64,000 nucleotides of DNA from Lewinellaceae bacterium. GTDB lineage: Bacteria; Bacteroidota; Bacteroidia; Chitinophagales; Saprospiraceae. Location of the stretch: NCBI GenBank assembly GCA_020636005.1, contig JACJYR010000003.1, forward strand, positions 682,001 to 746,000. The letters run 5' to 3'. Shown here piece after piece: positions 8,083 to 17,419 of the stretch. The translations under genes and the position numbers were made by a program. The stretch's first letter is position 1. Every line of letters starts with the position of its first letter. Under the pieces are notes generated by a model, which worked only from the letters and a program-made list of their open reading frames with translations, was not told the origin of the DNA and ran no database searches.

Positions 8083-8607
8083 ATGACAACCATTGAATTT
8101 AATTCCCACTACAGCAACCTGGAAAGCCTGCTTTTCGCATTTGCCATGAAATTGACTGCCAACCGGGAAGATGCCAGGGACCTCCTCCAGGAAACCATCA
8201 TGCGTGCATACGCCAGCAAGGACCGTTTTGCGATGGGTACAAACTTTAAAGCGTGGATCACTACTATTATGCGCAACTGTTTTATCAATGAATACCGCAA
8301 ACGCCGTACAAGGAATAAAGTGGAGCAGCCCTTGGAAGAAAATCATGAAGTTGCCGTTAAAAAAGCAGTCAGGAATAGCGGGCCTTCCATCATTATGATG
8401 AAAGAACTGCGCTCCATGCTCAACAAAATCGGGGATGCCCACCGGGTGCCTTTTGAAATGTTTTTCAACGGCTACGAATACCAGGAAATAGCCGAAGTAC
8501 TCCACCTGCCAATGGGCACTGTGAAGAGCCGTATTTTCTTTGCCCGGAAGAAAATGAAAGAAATGATTGATTTCAGCTTTGGCCGGGATTACTTCCGAAG
8601 GGCCTGA
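8083..8607 (+). CDS. ECF-type RNA polymerase sigma factor
   Basis: A 174-aa sigma-70 family protein of ECF size. Region 2 holds DARDLLQETIMRAY and WITTIMRNCFINEYRK; region 4 holds FFNGYEYQEIAEVLHLPMGT and VKSRIFFARKKMKE, the helix-turn-helix that reads the -35 element. There is no anti-sigma gene next to it, which is unusual for FecI-type factors but common for stand-alone Bacteroidota ECFs. The ATG at 8083 follows a 5' leader with an attenuator-like hairpin, and the divergent neighbour is a sigma-54 activator, so the intergenic region may be a regulatory hub. Confidence 0.92.
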   Translation: MTTIEFNSHYSNLESLLFAFAMKLTANREDARDLLQETIMRAYASKDRFAMGTNFKAWITTIMRNCFINEYRKRRTRNKVEQPLEENHEVAVKKAVRNSGPSIIMMKELRSMLNKIGDAHRVPFEMFFNGYEYQEIAEVLHLPMGTVKSRIFFARKKMKEMIDFSFGRDYFRRA

Positions 8608-9099
8608 AAAGGATTGTCCTTCTTCACCGGCCTCCACCTTTTCTTAGTTCTTTCCAGAAAAATGGAAAAACCACCTGCCCTACTACCCTTTGCTGACCTT
8701 ATGGGGCACATGTCCGGAACTTTCCATTGCGTCCTGCATTTGATATTCCAACCTTATTTCAGGCAAGGCAGGTTTTGTGCAGTCATTGTTGGCACTAACT
8801 TAGAGCCCGTTTGCTTTTCGCTTCTGGCGAAGAGCCAACGGCTTTTTTCAAAAGCACAAAACCTGAAGAAGCAAAGAATCCAAAAATATGGAACACCCTG
8901 TTGTACTTGCCTTCTCTCCCCTTCACTACATTTGCCCACATCTTAATCTGGCAACCTTGCCAACCTGTTGACCCCCTTCGGGTTGAAGCGGTTTTCAGGT
9001 AGTACCTGTTAGTCGAACCCGGGTGGAATTCATATCCCGGGTTTTCACGAATTGAAAGAAGGTATGTTTGGTAAACAATAACAAGTACCTTTAGGAATT
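8608..9099. other. Intergenic region, no convincing gene
   Basis: About 490 bp. An ORF at 8662-8946 (+) exists, but its Cys/Pro/Leu-rich sequence does not look like a protein. AGTACCT occurs at 9001 and 9083 and also upstream of the sigma gene near 7976. A GC hairpin lies at 9016-9045. Confidence 0.5.
9016..9045 (+). terminator. Hairpin with short T-run
   Basis: AACCCGGG (9016-9023) pairs with CCCGGGTT (9036-9043), then T residues. It is 400 bp after the sigma gene, so it could end a long transcript or a small RNA. Confidence 0.5.
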
Positions 9100-10776
9100 A
9101 TGTCTTCCTGTCAACAAAATATTATAAACGCAACATCGCAGCCACACGATGCAGCGCAGGTCAAAATTTACCATACTGTCTTGTGGTATTGGAAGTTATC
9201 GTTCAACTTTATGATACTAACCCTGCTGCTGCATTCCTGCCAGCATGATACCCAGCCGGTCGTTGGGGAATCCGCTCCCGGGCCCAGCGATTACTACGCC
9301 GAGCCACATCGCCCGCAATTTCATTTTTCCCCTGAAAAAATGTGGATGAACGACCCGAACGGGCTGGTTTTTTTCGAGGGCGAATACCACCTTTTTTACC
9401 AGTACTACCCTGACAGCACCGTTTGGGGACCGATGCACTGGGGCCATGCCGTGAGCACGGATTTGGTACACTGGCAACATCTGCCCATTGCCTTGTACCC
9501 CGATTCTTTGGGCTATATTTTTTCAGGCAGTGCAGTGGTGGATTGGCAGAATACAAGTGGGTTTGGCAAAAACGTTCAGCCCCCCTTGGTTGCTATTTTC
9601 ACCTACCACAATACGGTTTGGGAGAAGGCCGGCCGCGCTGATTTTCAAACCCAGGGAATAGCCTACAGCAATGACAAGGGCCGCACCTGGTTCAAATATG
9701 AGGGCAATCCCGTCATCCCCAATCCAGGACTACGGGATTTCCGGGATCCAAAGGTCAGTTGGCACGAAGGCTTGAAGGAGTGGATCATGGTCTTGTCCAT
9801 GGGCTCGCATGCTGGGATTTACCATTCGCTGGATTTGAAAAAATGGGCACTGGCCAGCGAATTTGGCAAAACGGAGGGCGCACATGGAGGCGTCTGGGAA
9901 TGCCCGGACTTGTTTGAACTGAAAATATTGGGATCGGATGAAAAGAAATGGGTCATGTTGGCGAGCATCAATCCCGGTGGCCCGAATGGCGGCTCTGCCA
10001 CCCAGTATTTTATTGGCGATTTTAACGGAAAAACATTTGCCAATGACAACCCGCCCGATACGGCCCTTTGGCTCGACTATGGCCGTGACAACTACGCCGG
10101 CGTGACCTGGTCGGACATTCCGGCAGATGAAAGGTGTAGGTTGTTTATCGGCTGGATGAGCAACTGGGAATATGCCCAGTCAACACCGACCCAGGCATGG
10201 CGCAGCGCCATGACCCTTCCCCGTCAGTTGATCCTTCGTAATACTGCCCGTGGCCTGAGGCTCACTTCCATGCCAGCCGATGAATTGCTCGCCCTCCGGC
10301 AGGTCACTTTTGCAGCCGATCTGCGGGAACTAAATGGCGAAGTAGATCTGACAAAAGACCTGCAATTTCCACCAGCCCAAATGGAAGTGCTGTTGGAAGT
10401 AGAACTAATTGGCGACGAAAAACCTGATTTTGGGATCGAGCTTTACAACCACAAGGGAGAATCTTATAAAATTGGGTTCAATGCCCTGGCCAACCATTAT
10501 TACAGCGACCGAACGCTGGCGGGTAAGGCGGGTTTCTCAGGCAATTTTGCAGCCCAGGTACATACGGCACCGAGGATTGATGGCTCCAGGAGTTTTTATC
10601 TGCAGTTTTTTTTCGACAAGGCTTCGGCAGAACTGTTTGCCGACTGGGGCGCAACGGTGATGACGGAAACATTTTTCCCCACAGAAGATTTCGACCAGGT
10701 CAAACTCTACGCGAAGCATGGAAAAATATCCATAAAAAAAGCTGAATTTTATGGTTTAGCTTCGATTTGGAAGTGA
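9100..10776 (+). CDS. Glycoside hydrolase family 32, exported fructan hydrolase (levanase/inulinase/invertase type)
   Basis: A 558-aa protein as drawn. It carries the three GH32 signatures: WMNDPNG with the nucleophile Asp85, FRDPKV with the stabilising Asp216, and WECPDLF with the acid/base Glu267. The five-bladed propeller domain is followed by the C-terminal beta-sandwich (about residues 410-550). The start is uncertain: ATG 9100 buries a lipoprotein-like signal ending LLLHSCQ, while TTG 9181 or ATG 9211 would place that signal at the N-terminus. A surface or periplasmic lipoprotein that cuts beta-fructans is most likely. No SusC/D pair or fructokinase is nearby, so it is not in a typical polysaccharide utilisation locus. 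Confidence 0.93.
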   Translation: MSSCQQNIINATSQPHDAAQVKIYHTVLWYWKLSFNFMILTLLLHSCQHDTQPVVGESAPGPSDYYAEPHRPQFHFSPEKMWMNDPNGLVFFEGEYHLFYQYYPDSTVWGPMHWGHAVSTDLVHWQHLPIALYPDSLGYIFSGSAVVDWQNTSGFGKNVQPPLVAIFTYHNTVWEKAGRADFQTQGIAYSNDKGRTWFKYEGNPVIPNPGLRDFRDPKVSWHEGLKEWIMVLSMGSHAGIYHSLDLKKWALASEFGKTEGAHGGVWECPDLFELKILGSDEKKWVMLASINPGGPNGGSATQYFIGDFNGKTFANDNPPDTALWLDYGRDNYAGVTWSDIPADERCRLFIGWMSNWEYAQSTPTQAWRSAMTLPRQLILRNTARGLRLTSMPADELLALRQVTFAADLRELNGEVDLTKDLQFPPAQMEVLLEVELIGDEKPDFGIELYNHKGESYKIGFNALANHYYSDRTLAGKAGFSGNFAAQVHTAPRIDGSRSFYLQFFFDKASAELFADWGATVMTETFFPTEDFDQVKLYAKHGKISIKKAEFYGLASIWK

Positions 10777-10904
10777 CTTTCTATGCAATTTCCATCTTTA
10801 AATAAGATGTTTATATAAACATCGCCCGCCTGGGAGGCAGCAAGTGAAATTAAATTGTTACCTTTCGGCGATATTTTTTTTTAACCATAAAAACATACAG
10901 ATTT

Positions 10905-11231
10905 ATGAGCAAATTTGATGAAATGATGACCAAGTACCAGGCAGAACTGAAAAGCGTAAGCAAAAGTGCTGTTGACGCCGACATGCTGACCAAAGTTGCC
11001 AAAGGCCTTGGCCCCTCCATCTATCTTAAAGATGCTTCCTTAGTGTCCTGCTCCGACCAATCAGAACTTGACAGGGTGAAAAACAACTTCCTGATTAAGA
11101 AACACGGTTTGGCAGACAGCCCGAAACTGGACGAAGCGATTAAAGCTGTTTGCGCAGAATACAATTCCCGCAACAAGATGAGAGCAGTGTTCTATTACAT
11201 GCTCGCACAGAAATTGGGTTTGAAGGTTTGA
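10905..11231 (+). CDS. DUF2853 family protein
   Basis: A 108-aa all-helical cytoplasmic protein starting MSKFDEMMTKYQAEL, with the family's LTKVAKGLGPSIYLKDASLV and SRNKMRAVFYYMLAQKLG segments. The full family length is present. DUF2853 proteins have no established role. It is followed by a strong bidirectional terminator and faces the exonuclease gene. Confidence 0.88.
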   Translation: MSKFDEMMTKYQAELKSVSKSAVDADMLTKVAKGLGPSIYLKDASLVSCSDQSELDRVKNNFLIKKHGLADSPKLDEAIKAVCAEYNSRNKMRAVFYYMLAQKLGLKV

Positions 11232-11248
11232 TCTTTCCGCTTTCTGTG

Positions 11249-11290
11249 AAAATGGCTTGGCAATCACATTTTGCTAAGCCATTTTTTTTT
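11249..11290. terminator. Bidirectional terminator between convergent genes
   Basis: AAAATGGCTTGGCAA pairs with TTGCTAAGCCATTTT (one mismatch) and runs into nine Ts on the plus strand; the minus strand also ends in T residues. It serves DUF2853 and the exonuclease/GIY-YIG gene. Confidence 0.85.
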
Positions 11291-11298
11291 CCATACCT

Positions 11299-12693
11299 TT
11301 AGAAAAGGATCATTTTCAAGCCTTTCCCATCGCCCAAAAACCTTCGGATGATATGCCTTACTTCCGGATTGTCTTCATAAGCCGTGATTAAGTCCCTCAA
11401 TTCTTCCGGTCGCCCATTCATCACCGACAAATCCCCAAATCCGAATCCACGATAGGCCCCGTCCTCCACCATGACCACTGCTTGCTCTTCTGGTGAGCGC
11501 CCGGCATCTATCAAATAAAAATTAGGATGTTCAAAAGATTTGTCCAGCGCTTCCATGGCCGCTTCGGCCCTTTGATTATAGTCAGCGGCAAGTTCTTCCC
11601 CGATACAGGCACCATAGCAGCGTTTTAAATGGTAGTCGAAGCAGGCACCGTGTTTGGATTCGAGGTGGCAATGGCGCAGGCAAAGTTCATATTGGCGCTG
11701 TATTCCTTTCAGCCAACCTTTGGCATGGGAAAGCTTAGGGTATTCGGCAACGATATTCAGGTTTTTGCGTGTTTTGGCCGTCGTTTTTGCCACGTCGAAA
11801 CACAGGTAGCCTTCCTGGTTGGTAAACGCATGGATGACATAGGGGAATTGCCTGATTTTTTGTGCCCGGTTGATGCCGGGGCGGATGCGCTTGATCTCGT
11901 GCGATTCGAGCAGCAGGGCCACCAGTTCACTGCCGGTTACCTCCCAGGATATGTCGTGGGCAGCTTGCTGGAGCTTACCTGCTTTCTCTGTTTTTACGGA
12001 AAAATGCTCTGCAATGCGCTTTTTGATGTTGAGGCTTTTGCCGACATAGACCACTTCCCCTTTTTCATCGTGAAAATAATAAACACCACACGCTTCCGGG
12101 ATGGTATGTAGTTTTTCCAGGGAAAAATTCTTTGGCAAGAGCGCTTCTTTCACGCCAAGGTTGACCATTTGATGGATATTATCTTCGGTGCTTTCCGTCG
12201 CCAGAATGCGCTCGAACAAGTCCACCGTTGCCATCGTATCGCCCATGGCCCGGTGGCGGTCGCCTGCTTTGAGGCCCATCGCAAGGATGAGGTTGCCCAA
12301 ACTGTAAGAGTGGAAACCCGGAAAAGCCTTTCTAGCCAGCCGGACTGTGCAAAGTTGTTTCCGTATATAGGTGAACCCCAGCCGCCGGAATTCTTCCTGG
12401 ACGAAGCTATAATCAAAACGGACGTTGTGAGCCACAAACACGGCCCCTTCGGTCATCTTCACCACTTGTTTGGCCACCTCGAAAAACCGTGGCGCATCTG
12501 CCACCATTTCGTTGGTAATGCCCGTAAGTTCTGTGATGCCGTAAGGGATGGGCACTTCCGGGTTGATGAGCGATTCAAAGGTGTCAACCACAGATTGCCC
12601 GTTATGGAGCACAATGGCAATTTCCGTAATTTTATCCCTGGCCGCCTTGCCCCCAGTTGTTTCGATATCTACGATGGCAAAAAGTTGATCCAT
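11299..12693 (-). CDS. DEDDh 3'-5' exonuclease fused to a UvrC-like GIY-YIG nuclease domain
   Basis: A 464-aa fusion. Residues 1-170 are a DnaQ/PolC-type exonuclease: Exo I DIETTGG, Exo II HNVRFDYSFV, Exo III HRAMGDTMATVDL. From about residue 195 a GIY-YIG domain follows (GVYYFHDEKGEVVYVGKS, with downstream Arg and Glu), similar to the N-terminus of UvrC and to Cho. The C-terminal 200 residues contain a Cys/His cluster (CLRHCHLESKHGACFDYHL) seen in this family. The fusion is known in Bacteroidota and Actinobacteria and is probably a DNA-repair nuclease; its exact substrate is not established. It diverges from the NamZ gene. Confidence 0.9.
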   Translation of the reverse strand: MDQLFAIVDIETTGGKAARDKITEIAIVLHNGQSVVDTFESLINPEVPIPYGITELTGITNEMVADAPRFFEVAKQVVKMTEGAVFVAHNVRFDYSFVQEEFRRLGFTYIRKQLCTVRLARKAFPGFHSYSLGNLILAMGLKAGDRHRAMGDTMATVDLFERILATESTEDNIHQMVNLGVKEALLPKNFSLEKLHTIPEACGVYYFHDEKGEVVYVGKSLNIKKRIAEHFSVKTEKAGKLQQAAHDISWEVTGSELVALLLESHEIKRIRPGINRAQKIRQFPYVIHAFTNQEGYLCFDVAKTTAKTRKNLNIVAEYPKLSHAKGWLKGIQRQYELCLRHCHLESKHGACFDYHLKRCYGACIGEELAADYNQRAEAAMEALDKSFEHPNFYLIDAGRSPEEQAVVMVEDGAYRGFGFGDLSVMNGRPEELRDLITAYEDNPEVRHIIRRFLGDGKGLKMILF

Positions 12694-12784
12694 TTTCCAG
12701 TTCGGCTGTTTGCAGCATTCATTCGTAAATCGAACCTTTGGCTGGAATTAAAAGATTGAAGGCTGCGGACAAAAATCAAACATT

Positions 12785-14059
12785 ATGGTTGTAAAAGTAA
12801 AAATTCTTGTTGCATTGTTGGCCGTTTTTCAAACATGCAATTTTGCCTGTGGGCAAAAAAAACCAGCGGAGGAACCCGTCGTGAGGCCGGTACCGGTAGT
12901 TGTTCAACCTGAAAATTCAGATACTGCGGCAACAGTGCTAAAGCACTCAGTAATCACCGGGGCAGAACGGACAGCGCTGTACCTCCCCATTTTAACAAAC
13001 AAACGCATCGGCGCAGTGGTCAACCATACCTCTTTGATTGGCACCGCACACCTGGTAGATTCCTTGTTGGGATTGGGGGTGAAAGTGCAAAAAATCTATG
13101 CCCCGGAGCATGGTTTCAGAGGATTGGCAGACGCAGGCGAGGAGGTGGGGGACGGCCAGGATCAAGCCACCGGGCTGCCCATCATCTCGCTATATGGTGA
13201 CCACCAGAAGCCGACCAAAACCGATCTTGCAGGTATTGACCTCATGGTCTTTGATATTCAGGATGTTGGGGCAAGGTTTTATACCTACATCTCAACGATG
13301 AGTTACCTCATGGAAGCATGTGCGGAGGAAAACATTCCCCTCGTCATACTCGATCGGCCCAACCCCAATGGCCATTACGTGGACGGGCCTGTGTTGGAAA
13401 AAACTTACCGCAGTTTTGTAGGCTTGCACGAGGTGCCGGTAGTACATGGCATGACGGTGGGCGAATATGCCCAAATGGTGAACGGCGAAGGCTGGCTGGG
13501 CGGCGGGATGAAATGCGACCTGACAGTGATCCCATGCCTTAATTACGACCACACCACTTATTATGAACTACCTGCAAAGCCCTCCCCTAACCTGCCCAAT
13601 ATGCACGCCATCTACCTCTACCCTTCCCTTTGCTTTTTTGAGGGCACCAACGTTAGCGTGGGCAGGGGGACGGACAAACAGTTTCAGGTGTATGGCGCAC
13701 CCGGGTTTCCCGATGGCAATTTCTCCTTTACGCCCCAGCCCGGCGAGGGTGCTAAAAACCCGCCATTTGAAGGGAAACGCTGTGCAGGATTTGATTTGTC
13801 TTCTTTGAGCATCGAAACACTACAAACGCATAAGTCATTGAATTTAAACTACTTGATTGACTTTTACCACTCTTTCCCCGATAAGCAGGGCTTTTTTCTC
13901 AAGAACCTGTTTTTTGATAAACTGGCAGGGAACAGCACTTTGAGAAAGCAAATCATGGAGGGCAAAAGTGAAACGGAAATCAGGGAAAGCTGGGCAGCCG
14001 GGCTGAGCATTTTCAAGGAAAAAAGGAAGCAATACCTGTTGTACATAGACTTTGAATGA
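12785..14059 (+). CDS. namZ: NamZ-family (DUF1343, GH171) exo-beta-N-acetylmuramidase, exported
   Basis: A 424-aa protein with an N-terminal signal (hydrophobic residues about 7-22, then CGQKK, possibly lipidated). The DUF1343 motifs are clear: APEHGFRG, DVGARFYTYISTMSYLME, LDRPNPNGHYVDGP, LPAKPSPNLPN, FFEGTNVSVGRGTDKQF. The family's characterised member, from Bacillus subtilis, releases MurNAc from the non-reducing ends of peptidoglycan fragments. The neighbour converging on it is a peptidoglycan amidase, which fits a shared wall-turnover or recycling role in the periplasm. Length is usual for the family. Confidence 0.9.
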   Translation: MVVKVKILVALLAVFQTCNFACGQKKPAEEPVVRPVPVVVQPENSDTAATVLKHSVITGAERTALYLPILTNKRIGAVVNHTSLIGTAHLVDSLLGLGVKVQKIYAPEHGFRGLADAGEEVGDGQDQATGLPIISLYGDHQKPTKTDLAGIDLMVFDIQDVGARFYTYISTMSYLMEACAEENIPLVILDRPNPNGHYVDGPVLEKTYRSFVGLHEVPVVHGMTVGEYAQMVNGEGWLGGGMKCDLTVIPCLNYDHTTYYELPAKPSPNLPNMHAIYLYPSLCFFEGTNVSVGRGTDKQFQVYGAPGFPDGNFSFTPQPGEGAKNPPFEGKRCAGFDLSSLSIETLQTHKSLNLNYLIDFYHSFPDKQGFFLKNLFFDKLAGNSTLRKQIMEGKSETEIRESWAAGLSIFKEKRKQYLLYIDFE

Positions 14060-14067
14060 TGGGAGCA

Positions 14068-14126
14068 GCCACGGATAAAACGAGTTTCATGAATGGCTTT
14101 ACTTTGCAGCTCGTATCATCCGTGGC
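14068..14126. terminator. Hairpin between convergent namZ and amidase genes
   Basis: GCCACGGAT (14068-14076) pairs perfectly with ATCCGTGGC (14118-14126), with a further inner ACGAG/CTCGT stem. There is no long T-run. It lies between the two stop codons. Confidence 0.55.
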
Positions 14127-14137
14127 ACCACACCCTA

Positions 14138-15466
14138 CTACTGCTTTGCGAATTTATACATGGAAAAATCTTCCCCTTGAATTATCTTCAACCAATACAT
14201 TCCCGATGGCAGGTTTTCAAGGTTCAGGTCAAAATTTCCGGTGGGGCCGTTTTTTTCAAATCCTTTAAAAAAGCCGACCTGCCTGCCAATGGCATCCATC
14301 ACCACCAGGTCCACCTTGCCAACTGCTTCATTTTCAACCATTATGTGTAGCAGGGCGGCAGTTGGGTTTGGAAAAATGGCAACCATCTCATTTTTTGTTT
14401 CTTCCTCAGACCCTGCAACGCCAAAACACACATTTTCAATGCGATCCTTTATCGCTGTACGGACTTGTGGCAGCAGAGGATAAAAGGCATCGCCCGGGCA
14501 GGAGGTCGTGCAGCCATCCCGGTGGCCGGCGATATTGATGAGGTCGCCACCAGATGCAGCGTGGTAGGAGGTACCGAGAGGATCAATGCCACGGGCACAG
14601 GCGTTCCAGGAATAGAGTGAAACCAGCTTATCAATAGCGCTGTAAGTAGGCGAAATATCGGTGAAATCGCCCATCATACAGACACCGACCGTACCGCCAT
14701 TCTTGCCGCAAAAGTGGGCGCCAAGCCTGCCATCTCCCCTGCCCTCGTAAAGCACACCATTGGGGTCGATGAGCCAGTTGTAGCCAATGTCGTCCCAACC
14801 GTTGGAGTTGACGTGGTAGTCCCAGATAGAGCGGACCACCGCTGCCCAGTCGCTGGAAACATTGACCCCGGCGGAATGGTGGATGATGAGGTGGTCGGCA
14901 GTAGTGTACTGAGGAGTGGCATCGGGGGGGCAATCGCCGGAAGGGCACCAGTCATTGCGGCCCATGTAGCTGGGCTGTGGGCACGGGCATGCCTCCTGAT
15001 CGCTCTCAACGGGCATTTGTTCCACAGCATCGGTATTGCTGACGCCCGGGTCAAAAAAGTGGACGGCTATACTGTCGAAGGCGTTCCAGTTCAAGGGGAT
15101 CAACATAAAATATTGGTAATCTGGCCCGATATAGTACAACTGGCTGATGTATTGGTCCCTGGCTGGCTGTGCGTGAGGGTCCGGTGTCACCAGGTTCAAG
15201 CCTTCGAAAGTATCCCCATTTTTTGAAAAAGAAAGGAAAAATCGTTGTCTTTCAAACCCCGGTTGCTGGTGCCAAACAATTGAAACAGCCGTGAAAGCTC
15301 CCTTTGTTTTAAAGGGCATAAGTCTGGACGGTTGGTTCCAGCCAATATTGGACGGATTGCTCTGGGATAAGCTGACCACCGACCGTTGGGCCTGGGCCTG
15401 GATGTAAAATGGAAGTAAAAAAGCTGCCCATCCAACCATTAATTTTTGCAAGAGTATTTTTTTCAT
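14138..15466 (-). CDS. Secreted N-acetylmuramoyl-L-alanine amidase (PGRP domain) with T9SS type A signal
   Basis: A 442-aa protein: signal peptide (1-26, ending IQAQA), an N-terminal region of about 150 residues of unknown fold, a PGRP/amidase-2 domain (about 175-345), and an 80-residue T9SS type A sorting domain (IFPNPTAALLH ... GMYWLKI). The zinc ligands of the family are visible: the first His in IIHHSAG, then His and Cys in GHRDGCTTSCPG; the assisting Tyr is in DDIGYNWLIDPNG. It should therefore be an active amidase that is exported and anchored or released through T9SS. It converges on namZ. Confidence 0.9.
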   Translation of the reverse strand: MKKILLQKLMVGWAAFLLPFYIQAQAQRSVVSLSQSNPSNIGWNQPSRLMPFKTKGAFTAVSIVWHQQPGFERQRFFLSFSKNGDTFEGLNLVTPDPHAQPARDQYISQLYYIGPDYQYFMLIPLNWNAFDSIAVHFFDPGVSNTDAVEQMPVESDQEACPCPQPSYMGRNDWCPSGDCPPDATPQYTTADHLIIHHSAGVNVSSDWAAVVRSIWDYHVNSNGWDDIGYNWLIDPNGVLYEGRGDGRLGAHFCGKNGGTVGVCMMGDFTDISPTYSAIDKLVSLYSWNACARGIDPLGTSYHAASGGDLINIAGHRDGCTTSCPGDAFYPLLPQVRTAIKDRIENVCFGVAGSEEETKNEMVAIFPNPTAALLHIMVENEAVGKVDLVVMDAIGRQVGFFKGFEKNGPTGNFDLNLENLPSGMYWLKIIQGEDFSMYKFAKQ

Positions 15467-15691
15467 TTTCAGATTTTATTAGTGCGTTTTATGCAGGGGG
15501 CGAAATTAAACCCTTTGGATAGAAACGGGATACAATAAATCTTTTGCAGCAAGCCCGATTGCAATTTTCAGATGAACCCAACCTGCTGTAAAACCCTTGT
15601 AAATACTAATGCGGCTTTGATTTTCTTTTTGAAAAATGCCTTTATTTGCAGCGTTCTTTAAAATTAAACTTTCATCGAAAAAAAGTACATT

Positions 15692-16648
15692 ATGATAAAA
15701 ATCCTTGCCAACGATGGCATTCATGCCGATGGTAAACTCCTGCTGGAAGAAGCCAACTACCAGGTTGAAACCAAAAAATACCCACAGGACGAACTGCCCA
15801 ATGTCCTTCCTGGCTATGATGCCATTATCGTAAGAAGCGCCACCAAAGTGCGCAAAGAACTGATAGATGCCTGCCCCAACCTTAAAGTCATCGCCCGTGG
15901 CGGTGTGGGCCTTGACAACATTGATGTAGAGTATGCCAAAAGCAAGGGCATCCAGGTGTACAACACCCCGAACGCTTCCTCCCGTGCCGTGGCAGAACTG
16001 GCCTTCGCCCACATGTTCAGCCTGGCCCGCATGTTGAATTTCTCCAACCGCAACATGCCTTCCAAAGGCACCACCGAATTCGACAAGATGAAAAAAACCA
16101 TGTCAGAAGGAATCCAACTCAGGGGCCGGACGCTCGGCATCATTGGTTTTGGGCGCATCGGGCAGGAAGCCGCCCGGATAGGCATGGGCCTTGGCATGAA
16201 AGTCATCGCCACTGACCCTGCCGTTCAGACGGCTGACATAGATATTAATGTATTCAAAAGTGAGGACGTAAGCATGTCGGTGAAACTGAACACAACCAAT
16301 TGGGAAGAAGTGCTGCGCAAATCGGACTTCATTACCCTGCACGTGCCCGGTGGTAAAAAAGCCCTGATTGGGGAAGAGGAGTTTGCAAAAATGAAGGACG
16401 GCGTCATCCTCATCAACACCGCCCGTGGCGGCACGATCGACGAAGACGCCCTGTTGGCTGCCCTCGAAAGTGGCAAGGCAGGTGGCGCAGGCCTCGATGT
16501 GTTCGTTGGGGAACCGACCCCAAAACAAGCATTGCTCGATCATCCCCGCCTTTCCGTTTCACCCCACATCGGCGGATCGACGCAGGAGGCACAGTCCGCC
16601 ATCGGCATGGAACTGGCCGAGCAAATCATCGAGTTTTTCGGCCACTGA
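15692..16648 (+). CDS. D-2-hydroxyacid dehydrogenase, 3-phosphoglycerate dehydrogenase-like
   Basis: A 318-aa protein with the two-domain fold of the family. The Rossmann motif GIIGFGRIGQE lies at about residues 149-159; the catalytic triad is in NTARGGTIDE (Arg), VGEP (Glu) and SPHIGGST (His). The absence of an ACT domain makes it a short SerA-type enzyme, most likely catalysing the first step of serine synthesis. No serC or serB is adjacent, so substrate assignment rests on family resemblance alone. It is divergent from the amidase gene and converges on the GbsR-type regulator. Confidence 0.85.
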   Translation: MIKILANDGIHADGKLLLEEANYQVETKKYPQDELPNVLPGYDAIIVRSATKVRKELIDACPNLKVIARGGVGLDNIDVEYAKSKGIQVYNTPNASSRAVAELAFAHMFSLARMLNFSNRNMPSKGTTEFDKMKKTMSEGIQLRGRTLGIIGFGRIGQEAARIGMGLGMKVIATDPAVQTADIDINVFKSEDVSMSVKLNTTNWEEVLRKSDFITLHVPGGKKALIGEEEFAKMKDGVILINTARGGTIDEDALLAALESGKAGGAGLDVFVGEPTPKQALLDHPRLSVSPHIGGSTQEAQSAIGMELAEQIIEFFGH

Positions 16649-16721
16649 AATAAGAATGAGTTAGGAGTTATGGGTTATGAGGTGCCCGACAGTCATCTCA
16701 CTCATAACTCTTAACTTCCAT

Positions 16722-17222
16722 CTACCTAACCATTTTCAGGAAAGACTTTACAAACCAATCGGAGTCAGCTTTCAGCAGTGTTTCCAGCAGGGAATCTGCT
16801 TTGGAGGAAAAGAGCCGGATGTCCTGTACCCTTTTTTGAAATTCTTCAATTTGGGGCGAATTGCCATTGACGGAAGAAACCTCGTCCAGGACTTTGAGAA
16901 CGGGTTCCAGTTCTTTTCTTTTCCGGTTTACGATGATTTTCCGGACTACCTCCCAGATGTCTTTTTCGGCAACGAAAAATTCCTTGCGCTCGCCGGGTTT
17001 CAGTTCCTTGTAAACCAGGCCCCAGTCTATGAGCGCCCGCAGGTTCATATTGGCGTTGCCAATGGAGATTTGAAGTTCGTCCATGATGTCCTTCACGCAC
17101 AGCGCTTCGGGGGAGATGAGGAGGAGCGCATGTATCTGCGCCATGGTGCGGTTGATGCCCCAATCGCTGCCGAGGGTGCCCCAGGCTTGCAGGAATTTGT
17201 CTTTTGCTTCTTGGTACTCCAT
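16722..17222 (-). CDS. GbsR/MarR-type winged-helix transcriptional regulator
   Basis: A 166-aa protein from ATG 17222 (MEYQEAKDKFLQAWG). The winged helix spans about residues 25-90, with ALLLISPEALCVKDIMDELQ, then ISIGNANMNLRALIDWG and the wing GLVYKELKPGERKEFFVAEK. A helical C-terminus follows. GbsR proteins are MarR relatives that repress osmoprotectant genes in Bacillus; targets here are unknown. The frame extends to 17261, but the extra residues are unlike the family. A GGAAATTTTCC palindrome lies just upstream and might be an autoregulatory site. Confidence 0.85.
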   Translation of the reverse strand: MEYQEAKDKFLQAWGTLGSDWGINRTMAQIHALLLISPEALCVKDIMDELQISIGNANMNLRALIDWGLVYKELKPGERKEFFVAEKDIWEVVRKIIVNRKRKELEPVLKVLDEVSSVNGNSPQIEEFQKRVQDIRLFSSKADSLLETLLKADSDWFVKSFLKMVR

Positions 17223-17239
17223 TTTATAGTTTAAACGGG

Positions 17240-17250
17240 AAATTTTCCAA
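17240..17250. promoter_or_regulatory. Small palindrome upstream of the GbsR-type gene
   Basis: GGAAATTTTCC is a perfect 5-1-5 palindrome about 20 bp before the start codon. An autoregulatory operator is possible but untested. Confidence 0.25.
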
Positions 17251-17419
17251 ACAATACGCAAAGGAAGGGATTTGGTTTAAAAAAACAGGAAAACAAGGGA
17301 TTGTCAATTGTCCATTAGCCCACAATAAAATAGCCAGCCCAACTGGCACAAGTATTGTTCCTGCCTGTTAGCCCTTCTTTACATTCCCCTTTTTCTCCCA
17401 AGTCTGTAAATCGAAAATT

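Noticed and set aside
8662..8946. Open frame after the ECF sigma gene
   Set aside because: Composition is Cys/Pro/Leu-rich with no domain-like pattern, and it starts inside an apparently non-coding spacer.
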